Positions 1 to 9,406 of a stretch of 64,000 bases of DNA are shown here, piece by piece. Origin of the DNA: Rubripirellula lacrimiformis (GTDB lineage Bacteria > Planctomycetota > Planctomycetia > Pirellulales > Pirellulaceae); the NCBI RefSeq assembly GCF_007741535.1, contig NZ_CP036525.1, forward strand, positions 7,812,001-7,876,000. Reading direction: 5' to 3'. The stretch's first letter is position 1; each line of letters begins with the position of its first letter. Under the pieces are notes generated by a model. The model ran no database searches. It was not told the origin of the DNA and saw only the letters and a list, made by a program, of their open reading frames with translations. A program made the translations under genes and the position numbers.

Positions 1-53
1 CGGCAATCCGCCGACCTTGACGCACTTCAGCCAGTTCAGGGTTGATCTGCACC

Positions 54-533
54 ATGACCAGTAGCGAGATTCAAGACCTAACCGATCAAGTCGTCAGGCT
101 CACTGACGAAGTAAAGGTGCTACGTGAGAGCGTCGACGACCTGAAAACGGCACTCGAATGGGCGATCCGCAATGCTCGACTGACCATCGAGTTTGAAGAC
201 GCTGTCCAACCTTTCGCTGCGCCCCCTCCTCCCGTCGAACTTTTTGAGATTGGCGACGCTGTCACTTTCGAAATCGACGGAGAAGAATACTTCGGCGAAA
301 TTGTCGACCTGCACGACGGCGAGAACATCGCAATGATTCAGCTGATCGATTCACACACGATCATTCCCGTTAATCAGGATCATCTGACGCGGCTGGAGAA
401 CGATCCGCTCAGTCATCGCAATGACGAGCCAATTCTCGGCGACGAGCCAATTCTCGGCGACGAGCCAATTCGTGAAACGGGGCAATGGGAGGTCAACGAC
501 AGGAGGCCAGCGTCGCCGGGTGAACTGTTCTGA
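54..533 (+). CDS. Hypothetical protein with N-terminal coiled coil and C-terminal DEPILG repeats
   Basis: This encodes 159 residues from the ATG at 54; an in-frame TTG at 42 would add four residues. The first ~45 residues show heptad-like spacing (IQDLTDQVVRLTDEVKVL) typical of a coiled coil. A Pro-rich linker and a small acidic beta-type segment follow. The C-terminal part carries three copies of DEPILG/DEPI, encoded by 18-bp tandem repeats at about 423-470. I do not recognise a family and see no signal peptide or membrane segment. It lies at the window edge, 85 bp upstream of a toxin-antitoxin pair on the same strand, inside the accessory region. The gene is probably real because of the consistent composition and start, but its function is unknown. 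Confidence 0.55.
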   Translation: MTSSEIQDLTDQVVRLTDEVKVLRESVDDLKTALEWAIRNARLTIEFEDAVQPFAAPPPPVELFEIGDAVTFEIDGEEYFGEIVDLHDGENIAMIQLIDSHTIIPVNQDHLTRLENDPLSHRNDEPILGDEPILGDEPIRETGQWEVNDRRPASPGELF

Positions 534-618
534 CGAAATCGGATGAATGCCCCAATTGCAGCCAAAACTTGACTTCTCCCAAGAATTTGGGCATGTTGAT
601 CAAGGAGGAACTTAGACA

Positions 619-870
619 ATGAACATTGAAATCACCAAAACGACCGAGCAAGCGATCAAGCAGGCCCTCGCTACGGGGCAGTTTTCGACGGCGGAAGCAT
701 TTCTGGAAGCTGCCAGTCAGGACTTTGTCTTGAGGCACCCTTCAGCGACCGCGGACCAGCAATCTCAATCCGCATTCGAAGCCTTTGATGCGATTGGCGC
801 GATCGGTTGCGTTAATGGCCCGGACGATCTCTCGACCAATCCTGAGCATATGGAAGGTTTCGGGCGGTGA
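619..870 (+). CDS. Type II antitoxin-like protein (partner of PIN toxin)
   Basis: This is an 83-residue protein with a strong ribosome-binding site (AAGGAGG, about 603-609) ahead of the ATG. The N-terminus (MNIEITKTTEQAIKQAL) resembles the beta-strand-plus-helix start of ParD/VapB-like ribbon-helix-helix antitoxins; the middle is helical (STAEAFLEAASQDF). The C-terminus is likely the toxin-wrapping tail. Its stop overlaps the GTG start of the downstream PIN-domain gene by 4 nt, which is characteristic of type II toxin-antitoxin operons. In such pairs the antitoxin neutralises the toxin and, in complex with it, represses the operon. The exact antitoxin family is uncertain; the role is inferred mainly from size and coupling. 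Confidence 0.65.
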   Translation: MNIEITKTTEQAIKQALATGQFSTAEAFLEAASQDFVLRHPSATADQQSQSAFEAFDAIGAIGCVNGPDDLSTNPEHMEGFGR

Positions 871-1304
871 AAGAAGGCCTTTGCGTGCTGTTCGATACGT
901 CTGCGCTCGTCGCCATTCTCTCAGCGACCGACGTACATCACGCTGATTGCATCGCCGAACTTCGGAAGATGGTTGGTCCCCGCGTGACGACATGGCCTGT
1001 GATCACTGAAGCCCACTACTTACTTCGTCGAGAGCCGAAAGCACAGGAGAAGCTTCTGGATATTGTGTCGTCCAGAACGGTGCTGGCACATGCGTTGGAC
1101 GCTTCGTTTTTGAATTGGATGAAACCCTTCGTGAACCGGTACCAAGATCAAGAAGTGCAGATCGCCGACGCATCGCTTGTCTGGCTAGCCGAAAAGCTAA
1201 AGACCAACGCCGTGTTTACCCTTGATCGCCGTGATTTTTCCACGTTTCAAATTCACAGAGGCTACGCCAGTGAAGCATTTGCGATCATTCCCGAATTGGG
1301 TTGA
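867..1304 (+). CDS. PIN-domain ribonuclease toxin (VapC-like)
   Basis: This 145-residue protein starts at a GTG overlapping the upstream antitoxin stop. It has the acidic PIN nuclease residues in order: Asp in FDTSALV near residue 9, Glu in VITEAHYLL, Asp in IADASLVW, and Asp in FTLDRRDF near the end. The length is typical for VapC proteins. These are Mg-dependent RNases that cleave tRNA or rRNA when freed from the antitoxin. Translational coupling suggests equimolar synthesis. The pair probably acts in stabilising the mobile element or in abortive defence. Function is assigned from motif layout and context, not from a database match. Confidence 0.8.
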   Translation: MKEGLCVLFDTSALVAILSATDVHHADCIAELRKMVGPRVTTWPVITEAHYLLRREPKAQEKLLDIVSSRTVLAHALDASFLNWMKPFVNRYQDQEVQIADASLVWLAEKLKTNAVFTLDRRDFSTFQIHRGYASEAFAIIPELG

Positions 1305-2336
1305 CGCGACAGATGGCGTCGAGCCCGACGATTGGTTTCTCTGGTGGCTGAATGACGCCAAATTGCAACGCTTCCCAGGATGCAATTGAGAATGGCTCAG
1401 TGTTGCATTTACTGCCCGATCTCTCGATCTGGCCGAGGAAGTCACCAAAGCCAGCGGATTGCCCAGGAGCTGCAACGACATGCCCAGTTATCGGACGGTC
1501 TGAACACCGGTGTCGGCCGCCGGTTCCCGTCGGTCAGGTGGCGAAACGGGCTCTGCCCTAAGGAGCACGTCTAGTTTTAGTGGCTCCAGGCGTCTTGTCT
1601 CAGGTGAATTCGAAGCGACTGCCAATATTTGAGTCCTGGAACCTTTGTCCTTTCCAAAAAGATTACCTTGGTCTTCACCCATCGCGTGATTCCTTGCTGT
1701 GTTTAACCGTTAAACGTAGCGTTTCACGCGATGGCTTTTCAATTCACGAAGTTCCCGGTGAATAGTGCGGGCTGAAGCAAGTTTTCAAGAAGGTTTTGCC
1801 ACCTATGTCGACGCAACCGACTTTGCGAGGAGAGTTCCGCAAGCCGCTTCGGTCGCGTTTGCTGCGACAACTGGCGACCTCAATTCAGGTCGGTTCGTGC
1901 GCCGTCAGTCGGGCATTCGAGTCGCAGTCAATTCACTGCCTGTATCTGCCCTCAAGACGGAGGCACAAAACATTCGGCCTCGCAATCGCAATCCTACCGA
2001 TCTGCTTGCATACCGAAATCGTAACGAAGGTTCAGGGCACTCAACCAGAGTGGATGCACGTTGTTAAACCAGGCGACCCGTTCCGGCGGACGCGGCAGTC
2101 GCCGGGGCATCGGTTGGGAATGCGCCAATACTTGAAATGCCATCGTCAGTGCTCTACCCTCACTTCGGTTCCTGGGCAGCGTAGATTTACGTAGGTTCAC
2201 CCTGTAAGATCAAATGCCGAACTTGTGCACACCTGTCAAAATGCTGTGAGCATGAGACGTATCAGCGTTGCCTTGCCTAGAGCGAACACTTTCGAGGGAT
2301 CGATGATATCGCCGGTATCTGAATGGGACTCGTCAA
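1305..2336. other. Gene-free stretch (~1 kb)
   Basis: No convincing gene is seen between the PIN toxin and the GYF_2 protein. The longest open frames (1796-2194 and 1765-2067, +) overlap one another in different frames, have unbiased Arg/Ser/Pro-rich translations and lack good ribosome-binding sites. The stretch may be decayed DNA in the accessory element. Confidence 0.5.
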
Positions 2337-4769
2337 GTGACTGTTAAAAAAACACGCTTTTTTATAAAAACCAAGCGGGGAGAATTTGGTCCGATAAATG
2401 CAAGGAAGCTTAAGGAGCTTGCAGATTCGGGAAAAATCGGAACCGCCACACTCATCCGAATCGATGACTCGCAGACGTTCGAACCTGCAAGTCTACTCCG
2501 GGGGTTATTTCAAGGCCCAAACTTGCAGAACGCTGGTCAAGAGAATGCCGGAGGGGATCCGAAATCTGGTGCACCTCAAAGTGTGTTGTCGGTGAATGAA
2601 CTGTCTTCAATCTCGACAACACGAATCCGACAAATTCGTCGAACTACTTTTGGTTTGCGAAAAAGCGCATTTGCAATACTTGTATTTGCCGGGTTGATGC
2701 TCACTTATTTGTCGGTAGCTGCGTATTTCAGCACAGGAAACCGATCCGCCGCAGAAGTTGGTACAGACGCAAATTCCGAACAGGCACGTGACTCACGAGA
2801 GCGTGTGGAGCAATTCGATCAAGAAATAGCGGCATTGAAGGCGAGTGGTGGAGAACTCGTAGCGAAGAAATTTCAACTAGAAGCTGAACGCGATGAGCTT
2901 TTGGACAAGAGGGTGGAAAGCGCAAAACGAGGAGAGAAAATCCGAATCAAGATGACCAGAGCAGAGAAACTCGTCGAAGATGGGCTTTCTGTGAACTCAC
3001 TACTTAAACCTGGACTGTACCTGTTTCGAGAGCAGAGGGTTGGCTTTCCGGAGGAAATTGAGGCACTCATAAAACGGTTCGATGAGACGGAAAACAAGCC
3101 TGCCGTTGATTCGTATCTAAATGAAGTTCAGGTTTCTAAAGAACGGCTTTTCTTTGATGCCAAGTACAACTCTCGGTTTCCGGTTTCCGAACCCGAATGG
3201 GTAGCAATCAAACGTGGCTTGAAAAAACCATTACTTTATGCAACGGGGCAGGACAACGTAATTGAGATTAACCAAAGCGATGGCACGCTCGAACTTCTCT
3301 GCCCAGGTGCTGGTCCGATCGGACGGATATCGATTGAGAAGTCCGGTACGCTTTCACTCGATCTCGTGAAAGTCGGAGCGGCTACCATTGGCATAAGTGA
3401 GAATGAGACATCTGGTCAATTTGAAGGCCTGACTTGGCATAGAAAACAGTTCGGTTCGGACGTTGCATTCTCGAACGGACGAATTCCGCAAGAAGTGGAA
3501 ATCCAGTTGCTCGAGTTTTTTGACGAGAATTGCCTCGCTATAAAATTGCACACACGTTATCAAAAACCTGAAGATTCCTCGAGAACATATGTCCAATCAG
3601 ATTTTTGGAAGGTGTATCCCTTGGGATTAAGCTCGTCGTCTCAGGCCGGGTCGGACGTCACTAATATTCCTAAGACACGTCGCATGGACTTCAGCCAATT
3701 CAAAAATCCGTCCATGCTCAAATCGCTGCTTTTGAAGGATTTTGACATCGTGCTTCGCAGCCCGGCGAAATCGTTGGCTTACCTCAATGGTTTCACTGCA
3801 TGCTTCAACGATCCGAAGATATTGCAGTATGTGGAACCAGTCGTCGTAGATGATCTTCGGTCGATGCAAGATCCAACGATTCACGAAGGACTTGCCCGCC
3901 GCTTTGTGAAGGAATCCAATCTCATGGGCGACTCGCAACAGATCGCCCTCGGTCAAGTGCGTTCCTTACTACAAGGGTTATCGCAAATAGACAACGCGAA
4001 CAGTGCTTCAGAATTGTCTCGAATCTTCGGCCGTCAAAATAGAACAGAGTCGAAGTTCGAAGACGTGAAGTACGAAGGAGCAGCAGATGCGTTCGTCATC
4101 TCACGTGCGTATAGCGAGCATCCGGCTGAGGTTTCGAAAGTAATTGATGGATTGAAGTCATTGGCTAGGGGAGAAGATGGAAACCGCGGCGCAATGATCG
4201 CCGCCGAACTAAAGGAACTTCAACGAGAATCCACTGCGTGGTCAACAGTCGATCCATCGACATTGGAAGTGATGCGAGAGGGCGTTCGTGATTTTCATAG
4301 GCTGATGAGCCAATGCGGCCAACTTGTCATCAGGTACCAGTACAAGTCAGACTCGTTCGATAACGGAAGCAAAGATATTTCCGCACTGCTAGCAGAAATC
4401 CGCCAGCGTTTTACGATTGAAAATTTTGCTGATTGTCCATCGGAATACAAAAACTTTGTCTTTGCCGTCCGTGCCTGGGCGGAGCGGAGTGAGAAGAGCT
4501 TTTACAGCTTGGTGAAGCCCGAGGTTCCAACTGGATCTTTAATTGGCTCGTTGTACGTGGACAGCGACTCAAATATGGTCGCTTATCATTTTCTTAAGTA
4601 CAAAGAGATGCTTGCCGCAGGCGAGAACCACGGAGTAGCATTCGAACATTCCAGCGTGAGGTTCTCGCAATACAATGTCCCGCGGAGAAAACTAAAGTTT
4701 GCTTTGAGAGACGACGGAATGCTCTTGGAGGATATTTCATTTTTTGACGCTCCAGCCATTGAGAGGTAA
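2337..4769 (+). CDS. GYF_2-domain membrane protein, C-terminus possibly altered by IS insertion
   Basis: This 810-residue protein starts at GTG. Residues ~5-60 resemble a GYF_2 domain (FFIKTKRGEFGPINARKLKEL and following), a module common in planctomycete membrane proteins. One transmembrane segment lies at about 112-130 (KSAFAILVFAGLMLTYLSV), followed by a charged coiled coil (~145-205). The rest is a large soluble region of unknown function, probably extracytoplasmic. Base composition is visibly more AT-rich than most neighbours. The stop codon TAA lies inside the terminal inverted repeat of the adjoining IS element (4766 onward), so the native C-terminus may have been lost and replaced by a fortuitous stop. 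Topology is inferred; biochemical function is unknown. Confidence 0.7.
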   Translation: MTVKKTRFFIKTKRGEFGPINARKLKELADSGKIGTATLIRIDDSQTFEPASLLRGLFQGPNLQNAGQENAGGDPKSGAPQSVLSVNELSSISTTRIRQIRRTTFGLRKSAFAILVFAGLMLTYLSVAAYFSTGNRSAAEVGTDANSEQARDSRERVEQFDQEIAALKASGGELVAKKFQLEAERDELLDKRVESAKRGEKIRIKMTRAEKLVEDGLSVNSLLKPGLYLFREQRVGFPEEIEALIKRFDETENKPAVDSYLNEVQVSKERLFFDAKYNSRFPVSEPEWVAIKRGLKKPLLYATGQDNVIEINQSDGTLELLCPGAGPIGRISIEKSGTLSLDLVKVGAATIGISENETSGQFEGLTWHRKQFGSDVAFSNGRIPQEVEIQLLEFFDENCLAIKLHTRYQKPEDSSRTYVQSDFWKVYPLGLSSSSQAGSDVTNIPKTRRMDFSQFKNPSMLKSLLLKDFDIVLRSPAKSLAYLNGFTACFNDPKILQYVEPVVVDDLRSMQDPTIHEGLARRFVKESNLMGDSQQIALGQVRSLLQGLSQIDNANSASELSRIFGRQNRTESKFEDVKYEGAADAFVISRAYSEHPAEVSKVIDGLKSLARGEDGNRGAMIAAELKELQRESTAWSTVDPSTLEVMREGVRDFHRLMSQCGQLVIRYQYKSDSFDNGSKDISALLAEIRQRFTIENFADCPSEYKNFVFAVRAWAERSEKSFYSLVKPEVPTGSLIGSLYVDSDSNMVAYHFLKYKEMLAAGENHGVAFEHSSVRFSQYNVPRRKLKFALRDDGMLLEDISFFDAPAIER

Positions 4770-6305
4770 CCGTTCACGGCCCGGTGTAATGAACTAGGCA
4801 GCGGCAGTGGTGGACTGCGGTGAGGCTGGCAGGAGCGACGGCGCAACTTCACCAGCGAACTTGGCTCTCATCGATTCGATCAAGTACTCACAGGCGTTTC
4901 GGTTTTGCAGTCGGCATGTCTCGGAGATTGTCAAGATCCGTTCCAGATAGCGACTGCCCGATGTTCTCTGCGTTCCGAAGCTCAGTTTGCGTTAAATCAC
5001 CGCGGGCCGCAGCGTCCGCTCCGCCGTATTGTCAGTCGGCTCGATTCCTTCGACCTTTTGGAAGGTCCACAGATGCTTTTTGCGAGGCAGCAGTTCATCA
5101 CAGAAACCAATGAGCTTCTTGTTGCCGCTAAAGCTACCGCGCAGCAGATAGCTGTTGAACTGATCACGAATCGGACCAGCGCTTCGCTGAAAGCCTCGCC
5201 AGGTGATGTCGCCGGACTTGTATCGACGCCACTGCTCAAAAAGCAAACCTTGTTGCCGCATCAGATCGTGCCCCAACCGTTTCACTTGACCATCGGGCGA
5301 ATCGATCAGCTTCTGAAGGTCGCGTTTCATATGAGCCCAACACCACTGAAGCCGCTTCCCGTCGAGGTACATCTTCGCTCGGTCGCAGTTGACGATAATT
5401 CCCGAGTAGTCGCCAACGAGCGACACAAGCGATTCCCGCGAGCGGTTGCCGAAAATGCCAAAGACAGCAAACATCGGAGCGACGGGGACCCACAGGTAAG
5501 CTTTCATCTGTTTCTGCTTGGTTGGCGATTCGTCGACGAAGAACTGGGGCTGCTTTTCCAGTTCGCTGCGAAGCTTTTCGTAGGGAGTAGCGATCGACTC
5601 GCTGACCAACTTCTGAAAGTTTACCGTCCATGCAGGACTGCAAGGGATGTTCAGCAGATCTCCCAGGAACATCGAAGTCCGACGTTTGCTTTGGCGAAAG
5701 CGTCCCATCAGCAGACCGGTGAAGGCAGCTAGGCGAGGTCCGCACTGCCCAGTCGGTACACCGGCAGGCAGGCTGGCCTGAGTGGTGATGCCGCAGCACC
5801 GACAATGGCCTCGGAAGAGTTGGTACTCATTGACAAGGGGCTCAATCGTCGGCAAGTCCCAGACTTGGTGTCGTTTCGGGTCAGTAGGGTCGGGCTCCAG
5901 ATCGCCGCCACAGCGACGGCAGCCATCGGGATGACAGGGTGTGACGGTCGTGTATCGCCGACCGGAACCAGCTCTCGCAAGTGCCGCCTATGGCCTTTCT
6001 GTCCACCCTGCTTTCGCTTTTTTCCCGCCGAAGGCTTTCGCTTGGGCTTGGCGTGGGGATGTTCAGTGCTTGGTGGCAGCGAAGAATTCCGAGGCGTCAG
6101 CTTCTGAACTTGATCGGTCAGAGAATCCACCTGCTTGGTCAACCGATCCACCTGGTCAAGCAACGCCAAAACGAACGCTTTGACAGAGGGCGTCACTTCG
6201 GCTTCGAGTTCTGGCGGTCTTGCTCATGCCAGTATTGGGACCGAAAACGGTGATCCAAATCAAGATCGATTTGCAAAATCATTGCACCGACTCGTGAACG
6301 GTTAC
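4766..6305 (-). mobile_element. Decayed IS66-family insertion sequence (single-transposase type)
   Basis: The element is bounded by terminal inverted repeats. The left end reads GTAACCGTTCACGGCCCGG from 4766; the right end, read on the minus strand from 6305, is GTAACCGTTCACGAGTCGG. It contains one transposase frame broken by a frameshift and a nonsense codon. I could not find a matching 8-bp target duplication, in keeping with age or rearrangement. The left end abuts and truncates or caps the upstream 810-residue gene. A related right-end remnant occurs at 12457-12636. The ends differ from those of the two intact IS66 copies after the shared GTAACCGT, so this is a different element of the same family. 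Confidence 0.85.
4794..6196 (-). pseudogene. IS66-type DDE transposase, frameshifted and with an internal stop
   Basis: The N-terminal part (from about 6196, GTG or further upstream) has a coiled-coil leader and the IS66 motif with NSSLPPS followed by basic KRKQGGQKGH. Near 5945-5950 the reading frame shifts. In the new frame a zinc-finger-like CHPDGCRRCGG segment continues into the catalytic core: FVDESP, VNCDRAKMY and DNTAERTLRPAV carry the DDE-type acidic residues. A TAA at about 4990 then interrupts RKLSFGTQ, after which the normal C-terminal tail continues to the TAG at 4794. Two independent lesions make this a pseudogene. A programmed frameshift is unlikely because of the additional nonsense codon. 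Confidence 0.85.
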
Positions 6306-6456
6306 GTACTAGACTTGCCGCCTTTGCTGACGTCCTTCTGAACTCGTTTCAAAGCCTTTAGCTGCTCGGTCTGCGGCGTTCGCAATATGGTTTCGAGTCC
6401 TCCGCGAAAGTTAAAAAGTGGTAGGCCACTCGATTTTAGCCGTAATAACAATAAGT

Positions 6457-6669
6457 CTATTCGTCTAACTCAAACGTCGTGGTGAAGTCGCGGACAGCGG
6501 GATAGAACTCCGCAAAGTCTTCGGTAACTAAAACAGAGAAACGCTTTAGTTCAGGCTTCAACATTTTCGATTGAGCGAGGATCCCAAAACAGTTTTGCCA
6601 AAGAGAAAGCGAGATCGGTGGACTACTTTCCGAAAATTTAGCAACCAAAATCGGGACACATTTTGTCAA
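6457..6669 (-). CDS. Small hypothetical protein, second gene of a two-gene operon
   Basis: This encodes 70 residues on the minus strand. Its ATG overlaps the stop of the upstream 99-residue gene by 4 nt, which supports real translation. The middle (SLSLWQNCFGILAQSKMLKP) is mildly hydrophobic and the C-terminus is acidic and aromatic (AEFYPAVRDFTTTFELDE). No family was recognised and there is no signal peptide. It follows decayed IS DNA, so the gene could itself be a remnant. Coupled two-gene units of this size often turn out to be toxin-antitoxin pairs, but no motif supports that here. Confidence 0.45.
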   Translation of the reverse strand: MTKCVPILVAKFSESSPPISLSLWQNCFGILAQSKMLKPELKRFSVLVTEDFAEFYPAVRDFTTTFELDE

Positions 6670-6965
6670 GTGGTCGTGGGGACGGATACTGTCTCGTCCA
6701 CCTTGTCTCGGATCAGACGTTGCTTAATCGCCATGCCCTTAGCTGACTGTTTGCAGCGCTCGACATCGTCGAAGATCTCCTCGACCTTGTCTTGCAAGTC
6801 GCGAGATATGCCGAACGCTTCGGCTTCTTGCGCAAGTGTAGATTCAAAGCCGTGGTAGAGTCCGAAAATGCGATCAGCTGGAACACTGTCACCACCAGCC
6901 CAACGTTGCAGTCGGAGGATCTCCGCCATTGAGCGTGAAAGCACGGGATGCATGTCGGGTTGCAT
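6666..6965 (-). CDS. Small hypothetical protein, first gene of a two-gene operon
   Basis: This is a 99-residue, mainly helical protein beginning MQPDMHPVLSRSMAEILRLQ. It contains an acidic helical stretch (DLQDKVEEIFDDVERCKQ) and ends basic. The 3' end overlaps the next gene by ATGA. An upstream segment of about 600 bp without genes could hold its promoter; a perfect 10-bp inverted repeat at 7188-7213 is a candidate operator about 220 bp upstream. I do not recognise a family. Coding status rests on the translational coupling and sensible composition. Confidence 0.5.
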   Translation of the reverse strand: MQPDMHPVLSRSMAEILRLQRWAGGDSVPADRIFGLYHGFESTLAQEAEAFGISRDLQDKVEEIFDDVERCKQSAKGMAIKQRLIRDKVDETVSVPTTT

Positions 6966-7571
6966 TGAGAGTTTTCCCTAGTTCAATCGAATAACGTCAC
7001 CGATCAGCCGGTCGCGGCGGTTGATCATCCATTTGCAAACGCCCGGCTACCGCGACGCGGATGCATCGGATGGTTCCCAACGGAACCTATTCTCTCTGCT
7101 GCTGAGAATCAGGACAAGATACAACCGGCCCTCTTTGCTGGCGATTGAAGGCCGATCAATCCCGGTTTCGATTGCCATTCCTTTTTACGTCGTATAAAGT
7201 GGGTTATACGACGCAAGTGAACGCGGGAACACCGCCGATTCTTCTCTGTAGTCGCGAAACGCAACGGTCCATTGCCCTCCAAGAACCACGTGAGTTCCTG
7301 CGATACCGGACGAAGTTGGGATCGTTCGACGTGACCGAAGCCCCCTACTCCGACGCAAACGGATGCTTGATCTGCCGCAAATCCTGCATTTCAATGCGGT
7401 GCTGCCCCCCCCGGGCGTGTCGAATCGCTATCCTGACAACGCCCATGGCGTGGACGACGTGTCAGTAATCAGTGCCCCGATCACTTTCCGGAGCCCGCCA
7501 TGGGTTTTGAATTGAACGGTCACTGAATTTCCGCTTGCTTGGTTCAGTGTTTTGCGGCAGTGTCGTCACCC
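6966..7571. other. Gene-free stretch between divergent genes
   Basis: No convincing open frame is seen in this ~600 bp. It separates the minus-strand pair ending at 6965 from the plus-strand gene at 7572, so it should contain both promoters. The only structured element I see is the palindrome at 7188-7213. Confidence 0.5.
7188..7213. promoter_or_regulatory. Perfect 10-bp inverted repeat with 6-bp spacer (candidate operator)
   Basis: The arms CGTCGTATAA (7188-7197) and TTATACGACG (7204-7213) are exact reverse complements separated by AGTGGG. The geometry fits a dimeric repressor site or a recombinase core. It is not followed by a T run, so it is not a terminator. The function is inferred from geometry and position in a divergent intergenic region. 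Confidence 0.4.
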
Positions 7572-8039
7572 ATGACCGGGCGACAATTATCTTTAGACTT
7601 TGAAGCATGCACGGCAAACGAAGCGGTGTCGGGCTTCCGTTGCCTATCGGCTGACGCTAAGGCGGTCGTTCTCTCCAAGCACGACTTCATGGCTCGTACG
7701 CGAGATCTCTGGAACCTGATCGAAGGCTGGCTGCTTGATGAGATCCCCGCTACCGAATTCGAGGCCCACCGACTCGGCATCCACGACGCTATCCAGCCAG
7801 AATGGACCGGATCATTCTCGGATGCGGAACTCGTGAGTGCTTTGACAGCCGAATGGGAACTGGCTGCCGGAGTCGCCATCGCGGCCGATGAAGCCGCGTT
7901 GTTGATGTTGGAGCATGGGCATGCCCACGATGCCCCTGCACTGGTTCGTGCGTATTACCTGGCAGTCGCACTCAACACCCTCGGGTACGACCTTGAGCAC
8001 TACTTGCCGGGAATGCCTGTCCATGCTCTTGGGCGTTAA
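7572..8039 (+). CDS. Hypothetical protein of the accessory element
   Basis: This encodes 155 residues from the ATG at 7572; an in-frame TTG at 7539 is less likely. The protein begins MTGRQLSLDF and is largely helical and acidic, with Ala-rich stretches (AGVAIAADEAALLMLEHGHAH) and a C-terminal RAYYLAVALNTLGYDLEHY segment. No signal peptide, membrane span or known motif was recognised. It is convergent with the primase-like gene, whose minus-strand 3' end lies at 8278. Composition and length support a real gene; function is unknown. Confidence 0.55.
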   Translation: MTGRQLSLDFEACTANEAVSGFRCLSADAKAVVLSKHDFMARTRDLWNLIEGWLLDEIPATEFEAHRLGIHDAIQPEWTGSFSDAELVSALTAEWELAAGVAIAADEAALLMLEHGHAHDAPALVRAYYLAVALNTLGYDLEHYLPGMPVHALGR

Positions 8040-8277
8040 CACGACGACACGCTTCGTCGCCTGATCGTATTTCTTTGCAATCGCAATAACGATTCCCCCC
8101 TACTCGCAATGAATCGCCATGCTGCCAAAGCGGATCTACGACGATCTGCAATTACGGGGATGCGATTCTGCGGAAATACGACAACCCGCGAACCCGACTA
8201 CGCGCAAATACGGCGATGTTGATTCACGATTACGAGCACTTCAGAGGCATCGTGTTTGCGATTTGGCGTAGATCCGA

Positions 8278-9246
8278 TTAGCCGCGCATCTGTGGTTCCG
8301 GTGAATCGTGTTGTCGTGTTTGCTGAAGCACGTCGTTCCAGCCGGCGCCAACCGTCGGCGGAAAGTGGTCGTGGACCGGCAAACCGCAGTTCTGCAGTGC
8401 TCTCCGGACCTGAAATGCAAGTTTCCGTCCTCCTTCATCGTTATCGAAGGCTAACAGGATCCTGGAATTGTTCGGCATCTTGGCCGCTGCGTGGCGCAAG
8501 CACTCGGATTGCATCTCGCTCGTTTGACCGGCTGTGCTAAAGAAACGCTTACCGTCGACGCCCTCAAGCGTCGCTACACTAAACATGTCGACGGCGGTTT
8601 CGCAGACGATCATCGTGCGGTCGTCACTTTGGGGACGTGAGCAGGCAAGCGCCTTCACGCCGCCGGGGCTGAAACCCGTGAACGTGGTTCGCTCCCGGTT
8701 GCCGTTTTCGAGCTCAAAGCCGCACAGGCCGGAGCGATTGAAGTGAGGAACGACCATGTTGCCTCGCGAATCGATACGGATACGGTCGCGAAATGCCGGA
8801 TGTAATTGAACCTCTTCACTGATTCCACGAATGTCGGTCAGATAGGGATGCCCTGACTTGATCGGCTTCGCACGCATCCATGCAGATAAGACGGCGGCGG
8901 CATCATGCCGTGACGGTTGAATTTCAAATGGCAACGTGGAGGAGGGGGCTCGCACCGCTGGCAACCCATCGTAGGCTCGCAGCGTTTTGCGGACGTCGCC
9001 AAGGGTGCCGCCATCAAGAGCCTGAACAAGATCGATGATCGTGCCAGAGTCCGCTCCCAAAGCGTTGAAGTAGAAAAACTGGCCGGTTGGCGCCTTGCCT
9101 ATGATCAGCTTGTCGCCGCGCGGATGACGAACGACCACGCTGTGCCGACTGGATTTCTTGCGATCGACCACGAATCCACGAGAGACGGCGTAGTCATGCA
9201 AGTTCAAGCGTTTGAATTGTTCGAGTTCATCGTTTCGCGTGTCCAT
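8278..9246 (-). CDS. Toprim/DUF3991-like primase-type protein
   Basis: This encodes 322 residues from the ATG at 9246. The N-terminal ~100 residues (EQFKRLNLHDYAVSRGF, then a beta-rich segment with GQFFYFNALG and GTIIDLVQALDGG) resemble the zinc-binding/DUF3991-type module of mobile-element primases, although zinc-ligand cysteines are not evident. The C-terminal half has a Toprim fold: VCETAVDMFSVA supplies the conserved Glu and ILLAFDNDEGGRKLAF the DxD-type motif. Such proteins synthesise primers on single-stranded DNA during plasmid replication or conjugative transfer. The RepA-type initiator and iterons 2 kb away, and the upstream 120-residue gene on the same strand, support an element-replication role. 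The exact subfamily is not certain. Confidence 0.7.
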   Translation of the reverse strand: MDTRNDELEQFKRLNLHDYAVSRGFVVDRKKSSRHSVVVRHPRGDKLIIGKAPTGQFFYFNALGADSGTIIDLVQALDGGTLGDVRKTLRAYDGLPAVRAPSSTLPFEIQPSRHDAAAVLSAWMRAKPIKSGHPYLTDIRGISEEVQLHPAFRDRIRIDSRGNMVVPHFNRSGLCGFELENGNRERTTFTGFSPGGVKALACSRPQSDDRTMIVCETAVDMFSVATLEGVDGKRFFSTAGQTSEMQSECLRHAAAKMPNNSRILLAFDNDEGGRKLAFQVRRALQNCGLPVHDHFPPTVGAGWNDVLQQTRQHDSPEPQMRG

Positions 9247-9406
9247 GAATCGACAGTAGCGCTGACTTGGGCGACTTTTCAAGCGGTAAGCGGAAGTTGT
9301 CCACGTCTTCATGCGTGCCGCGCTGCTGTGATTGCGACGACACGATGAAACGACAATTCGCATCGCTGTGAATTAGACCGGGACACGAATGCCCCGGTCA
9401 TTGTGG

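Noticed and set aside
1765-2194. Two overlapping plus-strand frames in the 1.3-2.3 kb stretch
   Set aside because: They overlap in different frames, have no ribosome-binding site and no recognisable features.
4905-5732. 275-codon plus-strand frame opposite the decayed IS
   Set aside because: Antisense to the IS66 transposase remnant, whose catalytic motifs and tail are clear on the minus strand.
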